Below are positions 7,965-17,104 of a DNA stretch of 48,865 bases, in pieces; positions within the stretch are counted from its first letter, which is position 1, and every line of letters begins with the position of its first letter. The stretch comes from Planctomycetota bacterium (GTDB lineage: Bacteria > Planctomycetota > Phycisphaerae > WQYP01). The DNA is taken from the NCBI GenBank assembly GCA_021798635.1, contig JAJZGH010000002.1, positions 1 through 48,865 of the forward strand, in the 5' to 3' direction. A model generated the notes under the pieces. It made no database searches and was not told the origin of the DNA. It worked only from the letters and a program-made list of their open reading frames with translations. The translations under genes were made by a program, and so were the position numbers.

Positions 7965-10900
7965 TTAGTCTCCTTTTGCAGTGGTGGTCGGTTCGCTTTG
8001 ACTCGGAGCCTGAGTTCCCGGAAAGGCAAAGCCCGCCAATTGTGTATACAGTGCCAGCCGCTCGGCGGTATTCCGCACGGAGGCTTCCGAAAGCATGCGG
8101 AATCTTTCGGGATTAATTTTTTCGATCATGGAAAACCGCGTTTCATTACGCATGTAATCGCGTACATTGGCTTTCTGTTTTGGTGAATCAATTTGCAAGG
8201 GCGGCTTGCCTTCCGTAATGAGTCGCGGATCGTAGTGATACAATGGCCACACGCCGCTATCCACCGCCAATTTCTGCTGGTTGATGCCGTAGGTGAGATC
8301 ATACCCATGCGCGATGCAGTGGCTGTACGCAATTATTAAAGACGGGCCGGGATAGGCCGCCGCTTCATTGAAGACTCGAACGGTGTGATTGTCATTAGCA
8401 CCAAACGCAATGCTGGCGACATACGCATGGCGATAACTCATCGCCATCAGACCAAGGTCTTTTTTCTGGGTGCTTTTCCCGGCGGCGGCAAATTTCGCCA
8501 CAGCGCCAATCGGTGTGCTCTTGGAACTCTGACCGCCCGTGTTGGAATATACCTCCGTATCCAGCACCAGTACGTTGACATCAAACGGCAGGCTTAATAC
8601 GTGGTCCAGGCCGCCAAAATCAATGTCGTAAGCCCATCCGTCGCCACCGAGGATCCACACGCTTTTGCGTACCAGATAATCAGCGACTTGTCCGAGAATT
8701 GTGGCTTCCGGTTCTTTGATATCACCCAGACGCTTCCGCAGTTCCACCACGCGATCGCGCTGCTCGGCGATTCCTTTTTCCGACGTTTGATCCGCTTCGA
8801 GAAGCGCAGAACTTAGCGTATCGCCAATGCGCCCGGCGAGTTGCTTTACCAGACGCTGCGCGTGGCGAATATGCTGGTCGACGCCTAAGCGCATCCCCAT
8901 GCCAAATTCGGCGTTATCTTCAAACAGGGAATTATTCCATGCCGGCCCACGCCCATCGCGGTTCGTCGTGTAGGGTGTTGTGGGGAGATTGCCGCCATAG
9001 ATCGAGGAACACCCCGTCGCATTGGCAATAATCAGCCGGTCTCCGAACAATTGGGTCAGCAATTTAATATAGGGTGTTTCACCGCAGCCGGCGCAGGCTC
9101 CGCTGAATTCGAATAACGGAAGCAGAAATTGACTGGCCTTGGCATCCAGGCGTGTGATGCGCGATCGATCCAACTCCGGTATCTTGAGAAAAAAATTGAA
9201 GTTATCGCGTTCCCGCTCACGAATACTGATTTGCGGGACCATGTTAATGGCTTTATGTTTAGGATTGGCTTTGTCTTTCGCCGGGCAGACCTCCACGCAC
9301 AATCCACATCCCGTGCAGTCTTCGGGAGCCACCTGCAGGGTATACATCATGCCTTTGAAGTCCGGAGCTTTGTAGGCCATGTGTTTGAATGACACCGGAG
9401 CGCCGGCCAAGTCGCCCTGATCATAAATTTTGGCTCGTATGGCCGCGTGCGGGCAGACAAAGGCACACTTGTTACATTGAATACAGAACTGCTGGTCCCA
9501 TTCCGGAATGCTCACGGCAATATTGCGTTTTTCCCACTTGGTCGTGCCGGTCGGCCATGTGCCATCCACCGGGAATGCACTAACCGGTAACAAGTCGCCT
9601 TTTCCGGCCATCATCACCGCCTGTACGCGACGGGTGAAATCAGGCATAGCCGATTGGGCAAAGCTTTCCTGTCGAATGGTGGAAGTTGCGGCGGCGGGAA
9701 TGGGTATTTCATGCAGGTTCGCCAAGGTTTGGTCCACCGCCTCATAATTACGTTGGACAATTTCTTCGCCGCGTTTTTCATAGGTCTTTTTGATTGCCTT
9801 CTTAATGGCGGTAATCGCCGAATCACGCGGTAAAACCCCGGATATGGCAAAAAACGCGGTCTGCATAATCGTATTAATGCGCCGGCCCATACCGGTATTC
9901 CGTGCCACTTTATTGGCGTCTATCGCGAAAAACTTGAGACGTTTCTCAATAATCGTGCGTTGGATTTCCACCGGCAGATGATCCCATACCTTTTCCCGGT
10001 CCAACGGCGCGTTGAGCAGAAAAACCGATCCGGAAGCAGCCATTTCCAGAACGTCCATGCGTTCGAGAAATTCAAATTGATGGCACGCAATAAAGTTGGC
10101 CTTGCGAATCAGATACGGCGCGCGGATCGGCTCATGGCCGAATCGCAAATGCGAGATTGTCATAGCCCCTGATTTTTTCGAATCGTAAACAAAATAACCC
10201 TGGGCGTGCAAATCTGTTTGATCGCCGATAATTTTGATGGAATTCTTATTAGCGCCCACGGTCCCATCGGCACCCAGGCCGTAAAACAGTGCCTGTACCA
10301 TATCTCCCTTGGGCAGATCAAAACTCTCGTCCACCGGTAATGACAGGTGCGTAACATCATCATTAATTCCTACGGTAAAGCGCGGTTTAGGATGAGATTT
10401 ATCCAATTCATCAAATACCGCCTTGACCATCGCGGGCGTGAATTCTTTGCTCGACAGGCCGTAGCGGCCACCGATCACCAGGGGCATTTCTCCCATGGGC
10501 AATGTCCGTACCATCATCGCCTGGGCCAAGGCTGTCATAACATCCTGATACAGCGGTTCTCCCGCCGATCCCGGCTCTTTGCAGCGATCCATGACGGCAA
10601 TGTTTCGGGCGGTAGCGGGCATGGCATTGACCAGCATATCGGCGGCAAAAGGACGGTAAAGTCGGACGATTACGCAGCCAATTCGTTCCCCCTTTTCCAC
10701 CAGATGCCGCACCGTTTCGCTGGTGGTTTCAGCGCCGGAACCCATAATGATGATCACGCGCGTGGCCTCGGGGTGGCCGCGATATTCATAGGGCTGATAA
10801 ACCCGGCCGGTCATTTCGGTAAAACGCCGCATTTCTTCAAGGACAATCTGCGGCAGCGCATCATAATAGGAGTTCGCGGCTTCCCGCGCCTGAAAAAACG

Positions 10901-11573
10901 TATCCGGATTTTGGGCGGTGCCGCGTAACACCGGAGCATCCGGCGTGAGCGCACGCTGACGATGTGCCGCTACCCACGCCTGGGGAATCAGTGTACGCAA
11001 CTGGTCGTCGGTAAGCATGTCGACGCCATTAAGCTCATGCGACGTGCGAAAGCCATCGAAAAAATGAATAAACGGAATTCTGCTGCGCAAACTGGCGGCC
11101 AGGGCAATAGCCGCCTGATCGTGCGCTTCCTGCACATTGACGGACGCCAACATGGCAAATCCGGTTTGTCGACAAGCCATGACGTCCGAGTGATCCCCAA
11201 AGATGGACAGCGCATGGGTCGCCAGGGAACGCGCCGCCACTTGGATGACAAAGCTCGTAAGCTCGCCGGCAATCTTATACAGGTTGGGAATCATCAGCAG
11301 CAGGCCCTGCGAAGAGGTACTGGTGGTACACATTGCTCCGGCTTGCAGTGCGCCGTGTGCCGCGCCGATAGCGCCCCCTTCACTTTGCATTTCTACAACC
11401 TGCAGTACATCGCCCCAAATATTTTTCTGACCGCGCGCGGACCAGTCGTCAAAAAATTCGCCCATCGGACTTGCGGGAGTAATCGGATAAATCACCGCTG
11501 TGTCGCTGGTCCGATACGCCACGCTTGCCGCAGCCTCGTTGCCATCAATGGTTAGATGTTGTTTGGTATTCAT
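7965..11573 (-). CDS. nifJ: Pyruvate:ferredoxin (flavodoxin) oxidoreductase
   Basis: A 1202-aa single-chain PFOR, full length for the homodimeric enzyme. It oxidises pyruvate with CoA to acetyl-CoA and CO2 and reduces ferredoxin or flavodoxin. The N-terminal pyrimidine-binding region contains YPITPASPMGE. Two ferredoxin-type [4Fe-4S] motifs, CIQCNKCAFVCPH and CTGCGLCVEVCP, lie near residues 696 and 750. The ACAGCGETPY cysteines of the third cluster are near residue 826, followed by the TPP region (GDGWAYDIDFGG). The start has AAGGACTTATATC upstream and lies 22 bp after hoxW. It sits in the middle of the hydrogenase operon, so it is likely co-expressed with Hox. No ferredoxin gene is in the window. 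Confidence 0.97.
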   Translation of the reverse strand: MNTKQHLTIDGNEAAASVAYRTSDTAVIYPITPASPMGEFFDDWSARGQKNIWGDVLQVVEMQSEGGAIGAAHGALQAGAMCTTSTSSQGLLLMIPNLYKIAGELTSFVIQVAARSLATHALSIFGDHSDVMACRQTGFAMLASVNVQEAHDQAAIALAASLRSRIPFIHFFDGFRTSHELNGVDMLTDDQLRTLIPQAWVAAHRQRALTPDAPVLRGTAQNPDTFFQAREAANSYYDALPQIVLEEMRRFTEMTGRVYQPYEYRGHPEATRVIIIMGSGAETTSETVRHLVEKGERIGCVIVRLYRPFAADMLVNAMPATARNIAVMDRCKEPGSAGEPLYQDVMTALAQAMMVRTLPMGEMPLVIGGRYGLSSKEFTPAMVKAVFDELDKSHPKPRFTVGINDDVTHLSLPVDESFDLPKGDMVQALFYGLGADGTVGANKNSIKIIGDQTDLHAQGYFVYDSKKSGAMTISHLRFGHEPIRAPYLIRKANFIACHQFEFLERMDVLEMAASGSVFLLNAPLDREKVWDHLPVEIQRTIIEKRLKFFAIDANKVARNTGMGRRINTIMQTAFFAISGVLPRDSAITAIKKAIKKTYEKRGEEIVQRNYEAVDQTLANLHEIPIPAAATSTIRQESFAQSAMPDFTRRVQAVMMAGKGDLLPVSAFPVDGTWPTGTTKWEKRNIAVSIPEWDQQFCIQCNKCAFVCPHAAIRAKIYDQGDLAGAPVSFKHMAYKAPDFKGMMYTLQVAPEDCTGCGLCVEVCPAKDKANPKHKAINMVPQISIRERERDNFNFFLKIPELDRSRITRLDAKASQFLLPLFEFSGACAGCGETPYIKLLTQLFGDRLIIANATGCSSIYGGNLPTTPYTTNRDGRGPAWNNSLFEDNAEFGMGMRLGVDQHIRHAQRLVKQLAGRIGDTLSSALLEADQTSEKGIAEQRDRVVELRKRLGDIKEPEATILGQVADYLVRKSVWILGGDGWAYDIDFGGLDHVLSLPFDVNVLVLDTEVYSNTGGQSSKSTPIGAVAKFAAAGKSTQKKDLGLMAMSYRHAYVASIAFGANDNHTVRVFNEAAAYPGPSLIIAYSHCIAHGYDLTYGINQQKLAVDSGVWPLYHYDPRLITEGKPPLQIDSPKQKANVRDYMRNETRFSMIEKINPERFRMLSEASVRNTAERLALYTQLAGFAFPGTQAPSQSEPTTTAKGD

Positions 11574-11595
11574 GATATAAGTCCTTTCATGACTT

Positions 11596-12138
11596 TTACG
11601 TTGCCTTGAGTGCCGGTTCCGTATCCTGAAATAATTGCGGCAGGAATGTTTTTCCCATGCTCCATTGGGCTATTGCGTGGTGCAGGTCTCCAGCGAGCCG
11701 GTCCACCGCCGCGGCCACGATCGGCGTTAATTGATCGCTGATTTCTACGCTTTGACATCCGATCGCCGCGATCCACGCGTGGGGGCGTGCACCGAACGCG
11801 CTTCGTGCCATGGCCAGCACCATTCCCGGCGTACAATGATGCCCTAGGCGCACCTCACTGCATTCTTCCTGAACGGAGGTGATGGAAATGCTCCCGGCCG
11901 GAAGGGCCATGCTGGCATCAACAAAAATAATCCGTTGGCATGGAGCGATGTCCACCGAGAGTTCCGGTGTCAGTTGTCCGCAGGAGATCAGTTTGACCTT
12001 CTGCGAAAGTCGCCGAGGCAGAAGTGCGTTCAGTTTCTCGATAACCGCCGGTCCGGCACCGTCATCAGCGCGCAATGTATTGCCGTAGCCGATAACCAGC
12101 GTTTGGGGAATCGTCGCATTAATTTCGTTGCAGTACAT
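11596..12138 (-). CDS. hoxW: Hydrogenase maturation endopeptidase HoxW
   Basis: Clips the C-terminal peptide from HoxH after nickel insertion. It has the protease family's N-terminal block IGYGNTLRADDGAGP with the metal-contacting acidic residue, then IIFVDAS and LGHHCTPGM with the conserved histidine region. ATG 12138 is chosen because GAGG lies six bases upstream and the product (180 aa) then begins close to the IGYGN block. A longer frame to 12198 would overlap hoxH further. It overlaps the 3' end of hoxH by 20 bp, consistent with coupled synthesis of substrate and protease. The partner is inferred from this position. Confidence 0.88.
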   Translation of the reverse strand: MYCNEINATIPQTLVIGYGNTLRADDGAGPAVIEKLNALLPRRLSQKVKLISCGQLTPELSVDIAPCQRIIFVDASMALPAGSISITSVQEECSEVRLGHHCTPGMVLAMARSAFGARPHAWIAAIGCQSVEISDQLTPIVAAAVDRLAGDLHHAIAQWSMGKTFLPQLFQDTEPALKAT

Positions 12139-13549
12139 CGCACACCTCGCCGTCGGCACGACATAGTTCAATCCGCAAAGGCATCTGTCCCAGGGCATGG
12201 GTCGAGCAACTCAGACATGGGTCAAAACAGCGGATCACAGCTTCCACTCGGTTGAGCATGCCTTCGCTTAGATGCTCGGCGTCCACAAATCTTTCCGCCA
12301 CCTGTCGCACGCCCAAATTCATCGCCAGGTTATTGTGACCGGTTGCGATAATCAGATTGGCCCAGCGGATCAGACCATTGTCATCAATTTTATAGTGATG
12401 AATCAGCGTGCCGCGTGGTGCCTCGGATATACCCACGCCTTCGAGCCGATTGGGCCGCGCGCGTGATCGGACATGGGTGTTGAGAATATCCGGAAATTGC
12501 AGCAGGCGCTGAATCATTTCAATGCCGTAAAGAATTTCAATGAGTCTGGCCCAGTGGTAATGAAAACTGCTTTGCGGCGCACGGCCCAGTCGGGTGCGAA
12601 ATACACCTAATTCCTTATCCGCATTTACCGTACCGCAGCGTTCCGCCACAACCAGCCGGGCCAGGGGGCCGACACGGTAAATCCCAGCGGGGTATCCATG
12701 GGGCTTGAAATAGGGGAACTTGAGATACGAATATTTTTCAACGGCCTCGCCGATTAGCGATCCGTAATGCCTCTGATCGTTGCGGCCCAGTTCCGCTATC
12801 GGGGCACCTTGGTGATCCACGAATTTCATGGCTCCGTCGTAGTGCTCCAGCAGACCTTCGGGATTTACAAGTCCGGCAAAAAGCGTCGGGAAATTCGCGA
12901 ATGCATCTACTTCCGCCGGATAACGATTTTCCACCTGATGAAAATAATCCAACGCCCGATTCACCCGCGCCATAGCCGCCGGAATCTCCTTGAGAATCGC
13001 ATCTCGTTTCTCCTCCGTCAGCGGGTCATTAACGCCCCCCGGAACAACCCACGCCGGATGTATTTTCTTCCCGCCCAGCATGGCGATAACATCCTGTCCG
13101 AATTTACGCAGTAGAATTCCGTCGCGGGCAAAATCCGGGTGCTCGCGAATCAATCCAAAAATGTTTCGTCGCAGTGGATCACCGTCCATCCCGAATAGAA
13201 GATCGGGGCTGGAAAGATGAAAAAAGGACAGCGCATGGCTCTGCACCATCTGCGCCAGATTCATGATGCGACGGAGCTTGTCCGCGGTAGGTGGAATGTC
13301 AACCGCCAAAATATCATCGCAGGCCTTGGCCGCCGCCATCAGATGGCTTACGGGACATATCCCGCAGATACGCGCCATAATGCCTGGCATTTCGGTCAGC
13401 GGTCTGCCTTCTACAAATTTTTCAAATCCGCGAAACTGCGTCACATGAAACTTCGCATCGCACACCTTGCCGGATTCGTCAAGATGAATAGTTATTTTTG
13501 CATGTCCTTCTATGCGGGTAACACCGTCAATAGTAATGGTTCGTGTCAT
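12119..13549 (-). CDS. hoxH: [NiFe]-hydrogenase large subunit HoxH
   Basis: Catalytic subunit of the bidirectional NAD-linked hydrogenase. The L1 motif ICGICPVSH gives C62 and C65; the L2 motif DPCLSCSTH gives C445 and C448. Together these are the four cysteines that hold the NiFe site. The 25 residues after His451, beginning ALGQMPL, are the peptide expected to be removed by HoxW. The motif [16 protein letters not shown] is the pattern of group 3d enzymes rather than uptake or energy-converting hydrogenases. Length is 476 aa, usual for HoxH. The gene lies 42 bp after hoxY and overlaps hoxW. Confidence 0.96.
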   Translation of the reverse strand: MTRTITIDGVTRIEGHAKITIHLDESGKVCDAKFHVTQFRGFEKFVEGRPLTEMPGIMARICGICPVSHLMAAAKACDDILAVDIPPTADKLRRIMNLAQMVQSHALSFFHLSSPDLLFGMDGDPLRRNIFGLIREHPDFARDGILLRKFGQDVIAMLGGKKIHPAWVVPGGVNDPLTEEKRDAILKEIPAAMARVNRALDYFHQVENRYPAEVDAFANFPTLFAGLVNPEGLLEHYDGAMKFVDHQGAPIAELGRNDQRHYGSLIGEAVEKYSYLKFPYFKPHGYPAGIYRVGPLARLVVAERCGTVNADKELGVFRTRLGRAPQSSFHYHWARLIEILYGIEMIQRLLQFPDILNTHVRSRARPNRLEGVGISEAPRGTLIHHYKIDDNGLIRWANLIIATGHNNLAMNLGVRQVAERFVDAEHLSEGMLNRVEAVIRCFDPCLSCSTHALGQMPLRIELCRADGEVCDVLQRN

Positions 13550-13591
13550 GATAAAATCCTTTTGTTAAGACCCGTGGCATCCCGGCCCGGT

Positions 13592-14182
13592 TCATTTTCC
13601 AAAGCGCGAAACGCTCATGGCATTCGGCACACGTCCTGCCAGAAATTCCGTCAGCACAAACCAGATGGCATCCGCCGACGGCGGGCAACCCGGCAGATAC
13701 AGGTCCACTTTGATCACCTCGTGCAGGGGCGTGGCGTGGGGACGCAATGGCGGTACAACCGTCAGCGGAAGGATGGCTTTTCGTTCTTCGGCGGTGGGCG
13801 GCTCCTGGGCATTTTCCACATAAGCCCGGTCAAACAAGTCCGAGCGATCCCAATAGTTGCGCATCGCGGGAACATTGCCGGTAACGGCGCAGTCGCCCAG
13901 AGCTATGACGAATTTGCTATGCGAGCGGATGACCTTGGCTTTGTGCAAATCTTCTTCACTGCTGACCGCGCCCTCCACCAGCGTTACATCCACGCTTTGC
14001 GGAAATTCCTTCGGATCCACGACCGGCGAATGTAATATATCCACCAATCCGGCCAGGGTAATAAGTCGCTCATCGAGGTCCATCAGGCTCATGTGACAGC
14101 CCGAGCATCCATCCAGCCAGACCGTGGCTACCGTGGGCCTGGTTGTCGTTGTTGTTGTGGTTGTAGTTGCTGTCGTGGTCAT
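13592..14182 (-). CDS. hoxY: [NiFe]-hydrogenase small subunit HoxY
   Basis: Electron-transfer small subunit with the proximal [4Fe-4S] cluster. VWLDGCSGCHMSLMDLDE carries the first two cluster cysteines; LGDCAVTGNVP and LPGCPPSADAIW provide the others. At 196 aa it is the short HoxY form that lacks medial and distal clusters and the Tat signal, so it is cytoplasmic. The N-terminus is odd: after Met it has a threonine run (12 Thr and one Ala in residues 2-14), encoded by a degenerate ACN repeat. The start ATG overlaps the hoxU stop (ATGA), which fixes the reading start; no alternative start fits as well. Confidence 0.95.
   Translation of the reverse strand: MTTTATTTTTTTTTRPTVATVWLDGCSGCHMSLMDLDERLITLAGLVDILHSPVVDPKEFPQSVDVTLVEGAVSSEEDLHKAKVIRSHSKFVIALGDCAVTGNVPAMRNYWDRSDLFDRAYVENAQEPPTAEERKAILPLTVVPPLRPHATPLHEVIKVDLYLPGCPPSADAIWFVLTEFLAGRVPNAMSVSRFGK
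14133..14182 (-). repeat. ACN trinucleotide tract at the hoxY start
   Basis: About a dozen consecutive Thr codons, mostly ACA and ACC with one GCA, follow the hoxY start codon. It is a short microsatellite-like tract inside a coding region. Changes by whole codons would keep the frame. Confidence 0.7.
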
Positions 14183-14907
14183 AATTTAGCCTCCCGCATC
14201 AGAGTTAGATAAGGTAAAAAGTCGGTTTTCTTTGTCATTTCCCCTACGGCAGTGCCGCGGTGCGTCAACGCGCCGGTTGGACATACATTGACACACTTGC
14301 CGCATCCGGTGCAGGTCTGGCTATTACCCCATGGTTCATCCAGATCATTGATAATCGCGGACAGGACGCCCCGACCTTTAACGTCTTTGGTATGGGCACC
14401 TTCGATCTCGCCGCAGACGCGCACGCATCGCAGGCACAAAATGCACCGGTTTTGATCCATACGCATGTAGTCGTGCGAATTATCCACTTCCAGGTGGGGG
14501 AATCGATAGGGGAATCGTACGTGATCGATTTCCAGTTTGGTTGCCATATTTTGTAATTCGCAATGCCCATTGCTCACACATACTGAGCACACGTGGTTCC
14601 GTTCGGCAAAGAGCATTTCCACAATCATCTTGCGGTACTGCTTCAAACGCGGCGATGTGGTGCGCACGGTCATACCTTCGGTACACTCTGTGGCGCAGGC
14701 CGCGTGAAGTTTTGGTGACGCGGCGATTTCCACCATGCACAATCGGCAGCCGCCCCAGACGGTCAACCCTTCCAGAAAGCATAGTGTGGGAATGTCAATG
14801 TTATTCTCCCGTGCTACCTGGAGAATCGTCTCGCCGGAACGGCAACTGATAGCTTTGTCGTCAATGGTCAGCGTAATGGACTGAGTTGTTGAAGTAACTG
14901 AACTCAT
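14179..14907 (-). CDS. hoxU: Hydrogenase diaphorase subunit HoxU
   Basis: Iron-sulfur subunit that joins HoxF to HoxY, related to the N-terminal part of NuoG. It has a plant-ferredoxin-like [2Fe-2S] domain with CFLEGLTVWGGCRLC and a later HAAC cysteine. Then comes a His/Cys [4Fe-4S] region (ERNHVCSVCVSNGHCELQ) and two ferredoxin motifs, CILCLRCVRVC and CTGCGKCVNVCPTGAL. Length 242 aa is typical of HoxU. GGAGG precedes the start by seven bases, and the ATG overlaps the hoxF stop (ATGA). Its own stop overlaps the hoxY start in the same way. Confidence 0.95.
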   Translation of the reverse strand: MSSVTSTTQSITLTIDDKAISCRSGETILQVARENNIDIPTLCFLEGLTVWGGCRLCMVEIAASPKLHAACATECTEGMTVRTTSPRLKQYRKMIVEMLFAERNHVCSVCVSNGHCELQNMATKLEIDHVRFPYRFPHLEVDNSHDYMRMDQNRCILCLRCVRVCGEIEGAHTKDVKGRGVLSAIINDLDEPWGNSQTCTGCGKCVNVCPTGALTHRGTAVGEMTKKTDFLPYLTLMREAKL

Positions 14908-16556
14908 GGGAGCACCTCCAGTTCAATGTGTTCACTTGTGGCGGCATGCGTCGCCTTTTCGCGCGCCGCTTGTGCCTCTGCGATGAGGGTGTGATATTCC
15001 TGTTCAAAGTAACGCAGCGTACTAAGCACCGGATTGGGCGCTGATTGGCCCAGCCCGCACAAGCTGGTCTGCTTGACCATGTCGCATAAATCCTTGAGCA
15101 GTTGCAGGTCTTCAGGCGTGGCTCTTTTTTCGCAGATGCGGTCCAGCAGCAAGTGCATTTCATACGTGCCCACGCGGCACGGTATGCACTTGCCGCAGCT
15201 TTCAGTCATGCAGAATTCCATAAAGAATCGTGCTACATCGGCCATGTTGCTGGTTTCATCCATCACAATCATGCCGCCGGAACCCATGATGGATCCGGCT
15301 TTGGCCAGTGATTCATAATCCACAGTAATATTCAGAAGCTCCGCCGGAATACACCCTCCGGACGGGCCTCCAGTCTGTACCGCTTTAAAGGCCTTGCCAT
15401 CGGGAATGCCGCCGGCAATATCATAAATAATGTCCCGAAGCGGAATTCCCATGGGCACTTCAATCAGACCGGTATTTTTAATCTTTCCGGTCAAGGCGAA
15501 AATCTTAGTGCCTTTACTTTTTTCAGTTCCGATCTGGGCAAACCAGGCCGCCCCTTTATTGATAATCGGTGCGACGTTGGCGTATGTTTCCACGTTGTTA
15601 ATCAGCGTGGGATAACCAAATAGACCATAATTGGCCGGGTACGGCGGGCGCGGACGCGGTACGCCCCGCTTGCCTTCCACGCTGGCGATCAGCGCCGTTT
15701 CCTCGCCGCATACAAAGGCTCCGGCCCCCAGTCGCAGTTCAACATTAAAGCTGAATTTTGTGCCAAAAATATTATGGCCGATTAATTCATGCCGCCGCGC
15801 GAGATTAATGGCCTTGGTCAAGCGCTTTACGGCCAGCGGATATTCCGCCCGGACATATATCACGCCGTTTTCCGCTCCGACGGCATAGGCGGCAATAGCC
15901 ATGCCCTCCAGCACCCGATGGGGATCGCCTTCCATCACGCTGCGATCCATGAACGCTCCCGGATCGCCTTCATCACCATTGCAGATCACATATTTGGTGC
16001 TCCCGCCGGCTTTGGAAACCGTGGCCCATTTCAAACCCGTTGGAAAGCCCGCGCCGCCGCGACCCCGTAGCCCGGAATTAGAAATTTCCTCGATGACCTG
16101 TTGCGGAGTCATGGTGGTAACGGTTTTGAGCAGCGCTTGATAGGCGCCGTGGGCGATGCAGTCAATGAGACTTTCCGGGTCTACAATTCCGAAATTTTCG
16201 CGGACCACCAATTTCTGGCGAGTGAAGAACGGCTGTTGTGTGTCACAGAGCAGTTCCTTAACAGGTTGTGTTGCCAGGGCCTCTACAATGGCGGGGGCGT
16301 GTTCGGGCTTTACAAACTGATACATCGCCTTATCGGCTTTCACCAACGGACCGTTGCAGCAAAGGCCCATGCAGCCGACGCCTTTAACACATACTTGATC
16401 CGACATTCCCCGGCGTTTAACCTCGTCGCTTAGCGCTTTTTGCAGAACATCGCTCTGCAGACTCATACAACCGGATTCGGTACACACACGAAGCTCGTGC
16501 GCGAATGTGTCCGCACGGGCCTTATCCATCATCGTCATTAACTCTTCGGGTTTCAT
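14904..16556 (-). CDS. hoxF: Hydrogenase diaphorase subunit HoxF (NAD/FMN)
   Basis: NAD(H)-reactive subunit, homologous to NuoF. An N-terminal thioredoxin-like [2Fe-2S] domain has C25, C30, C62 and C66. The NADH/FMN domain starts with GLRGRGGAGFPTG (residues 163-175) and contains CNGDEGDPGAFMDRS. The C-terminal [4Fe-4S] site is ESCGKCIPCRVGTYE plus the later TSLCGLG. Length 550 aa fits HoxF/HndC-like proteins carrying the extra N-terminal domain. It starts 2 bp after the hoxE stop. With HoxE and HoxU it forms the diaphorase half of the enzyme; NAD versus NADP preference cannot be decided by eye. Confidence 0.95.
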   Translation of the reverse strand: MKPEELMTMMDKARADTFAHELRVCTESGCMSLQSDVLQKALSDEVKRRGMSDQVCVKGVGCMGLCCNGPLVKADKAMYQFVKPEHAPAIVEALATQPVKELLCDTQQPFFTRQKLVVRENFGIVDPESLIDCIAHGAYQALLKTVTTMTPQQVIEEISNSGLRGRGGAGFPTGLKWATVSKAGGSTKYVICNGDEGDPGAFMDRSVMEGDPHRVLEGMAIAAYAVGAENGVIYVRAEYPLAVKRLTKAINLARRHELIGHNIFGTKFSFNVELRLGAGAFVCGEETALIASVEGKRGVPRPRPPYPANYGLFGYPTLINNVETYANVAPIINKGAAWFAQIGTEKSKGTKIFALTGKIKNTGLIEVPMGIPLRDIIYDIAGGIPDGKAFKAVQTGGPSGGCIPAELLNITVDYESLAKAGSIMGSGGMIVMDETSNMADVARFFMEFCMTESCGKCIPCRVGTYEMHLLLDRICEKRATPEDLQLLKDLCDMVKQTSLCGLGQSAPNPVLSTLRYFEQEYHTLIAEAQAAREKATHAATSEHIELEVLP

Positions 16557-16558
16557 GG

Positions 16559-17065
16559 TTACGCCTTTCTTCCTAAAGTGTCATCCACGGCCGCCAAAAG
16601 TTCAGTCGCGGAACGCTTTCCCAAAACCTTTCCGTCTACCACCGCGGTCGGGGCCAGGCCGCAGGCACCAATACATCGCGCAACCAACAGTGAAAGTTCA
16701 CCATCTTTGGTAGTTTGTCCTTCCGCAATGCCGTAGTGGTGTTGCACCTCATCGAGAAGTTGCCGTCCCCCTTTGATGTAACACGCTGTTCCCATGCACA
16801 CGACACACACATGTTTACCCTGCGGCTTAAGCGTGAAAAAATGGTAAAATGTTGCTACGCCGTAAACCTTGGAAAGCGGCACTTTCAACGCTCCGGCCAC
16901 CCATCGCATGGATGGAAGATCCAGAAACCCGAACGTTTGCTGCACGCTGTGCAGGCTTTCAATCAACGCGTCGGGCTGAAAATCATTGCGTCGCATGGTG
17001 GTCTCAATGATTTTCCACCGCTTATCCTCCGTTGGAGGCTTGGATAAAATTGTGGCGACTGACAT
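16559..17065 (-). CDS. hoxE: Hydrogenase diaphorase subunit HoxE (NuoE-like)
   Basis: Thioredoxin-fold [2Fe-2S] protein of 168 aa, homologous to NuoE. Cluster ligands are C90-x4-C95 and C131-x3-C135 in CMGTACYIKGG and ARCIGACG. The family block VYGVATFYHFFTLKPQGK precedes them. It is first of the structural hydrogenase genes, 39 bp after hypE and 2 bp before hoxF. Its presence marks the five-subunit HoxEFUYH form. The neighbouring C66/C67 doublet seen in HoxF is absent here. Confidence 0.94.
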   Translation of the reverse strand: MSVATILSKPPTEDKRWKIIETTMRRNDFQPDALIESLHSVQQTFGFLDLPSMRWVAGALKVPLSKVYGVATFYHFFTLKPQGKHVCVVCMGTACYIKGGRQLLDEVQHHYGIAEGQTTKDGELSLLVARCIGACGLAPTAVVDGKVLGKRSATELLAAVDDTLGRKA

Positions 17066-17104
17066 GGTAAAAACTCCTTATTACCCGTGACATACCGCGT
17101 GGGC

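Noticed and set aside
9056..9392. Long open frames on both strands within nifJ
   Set aside because: They lie fully inside a well-conserved gene in other frames and have no family-like sequence; they follow from GC-rich codon use.
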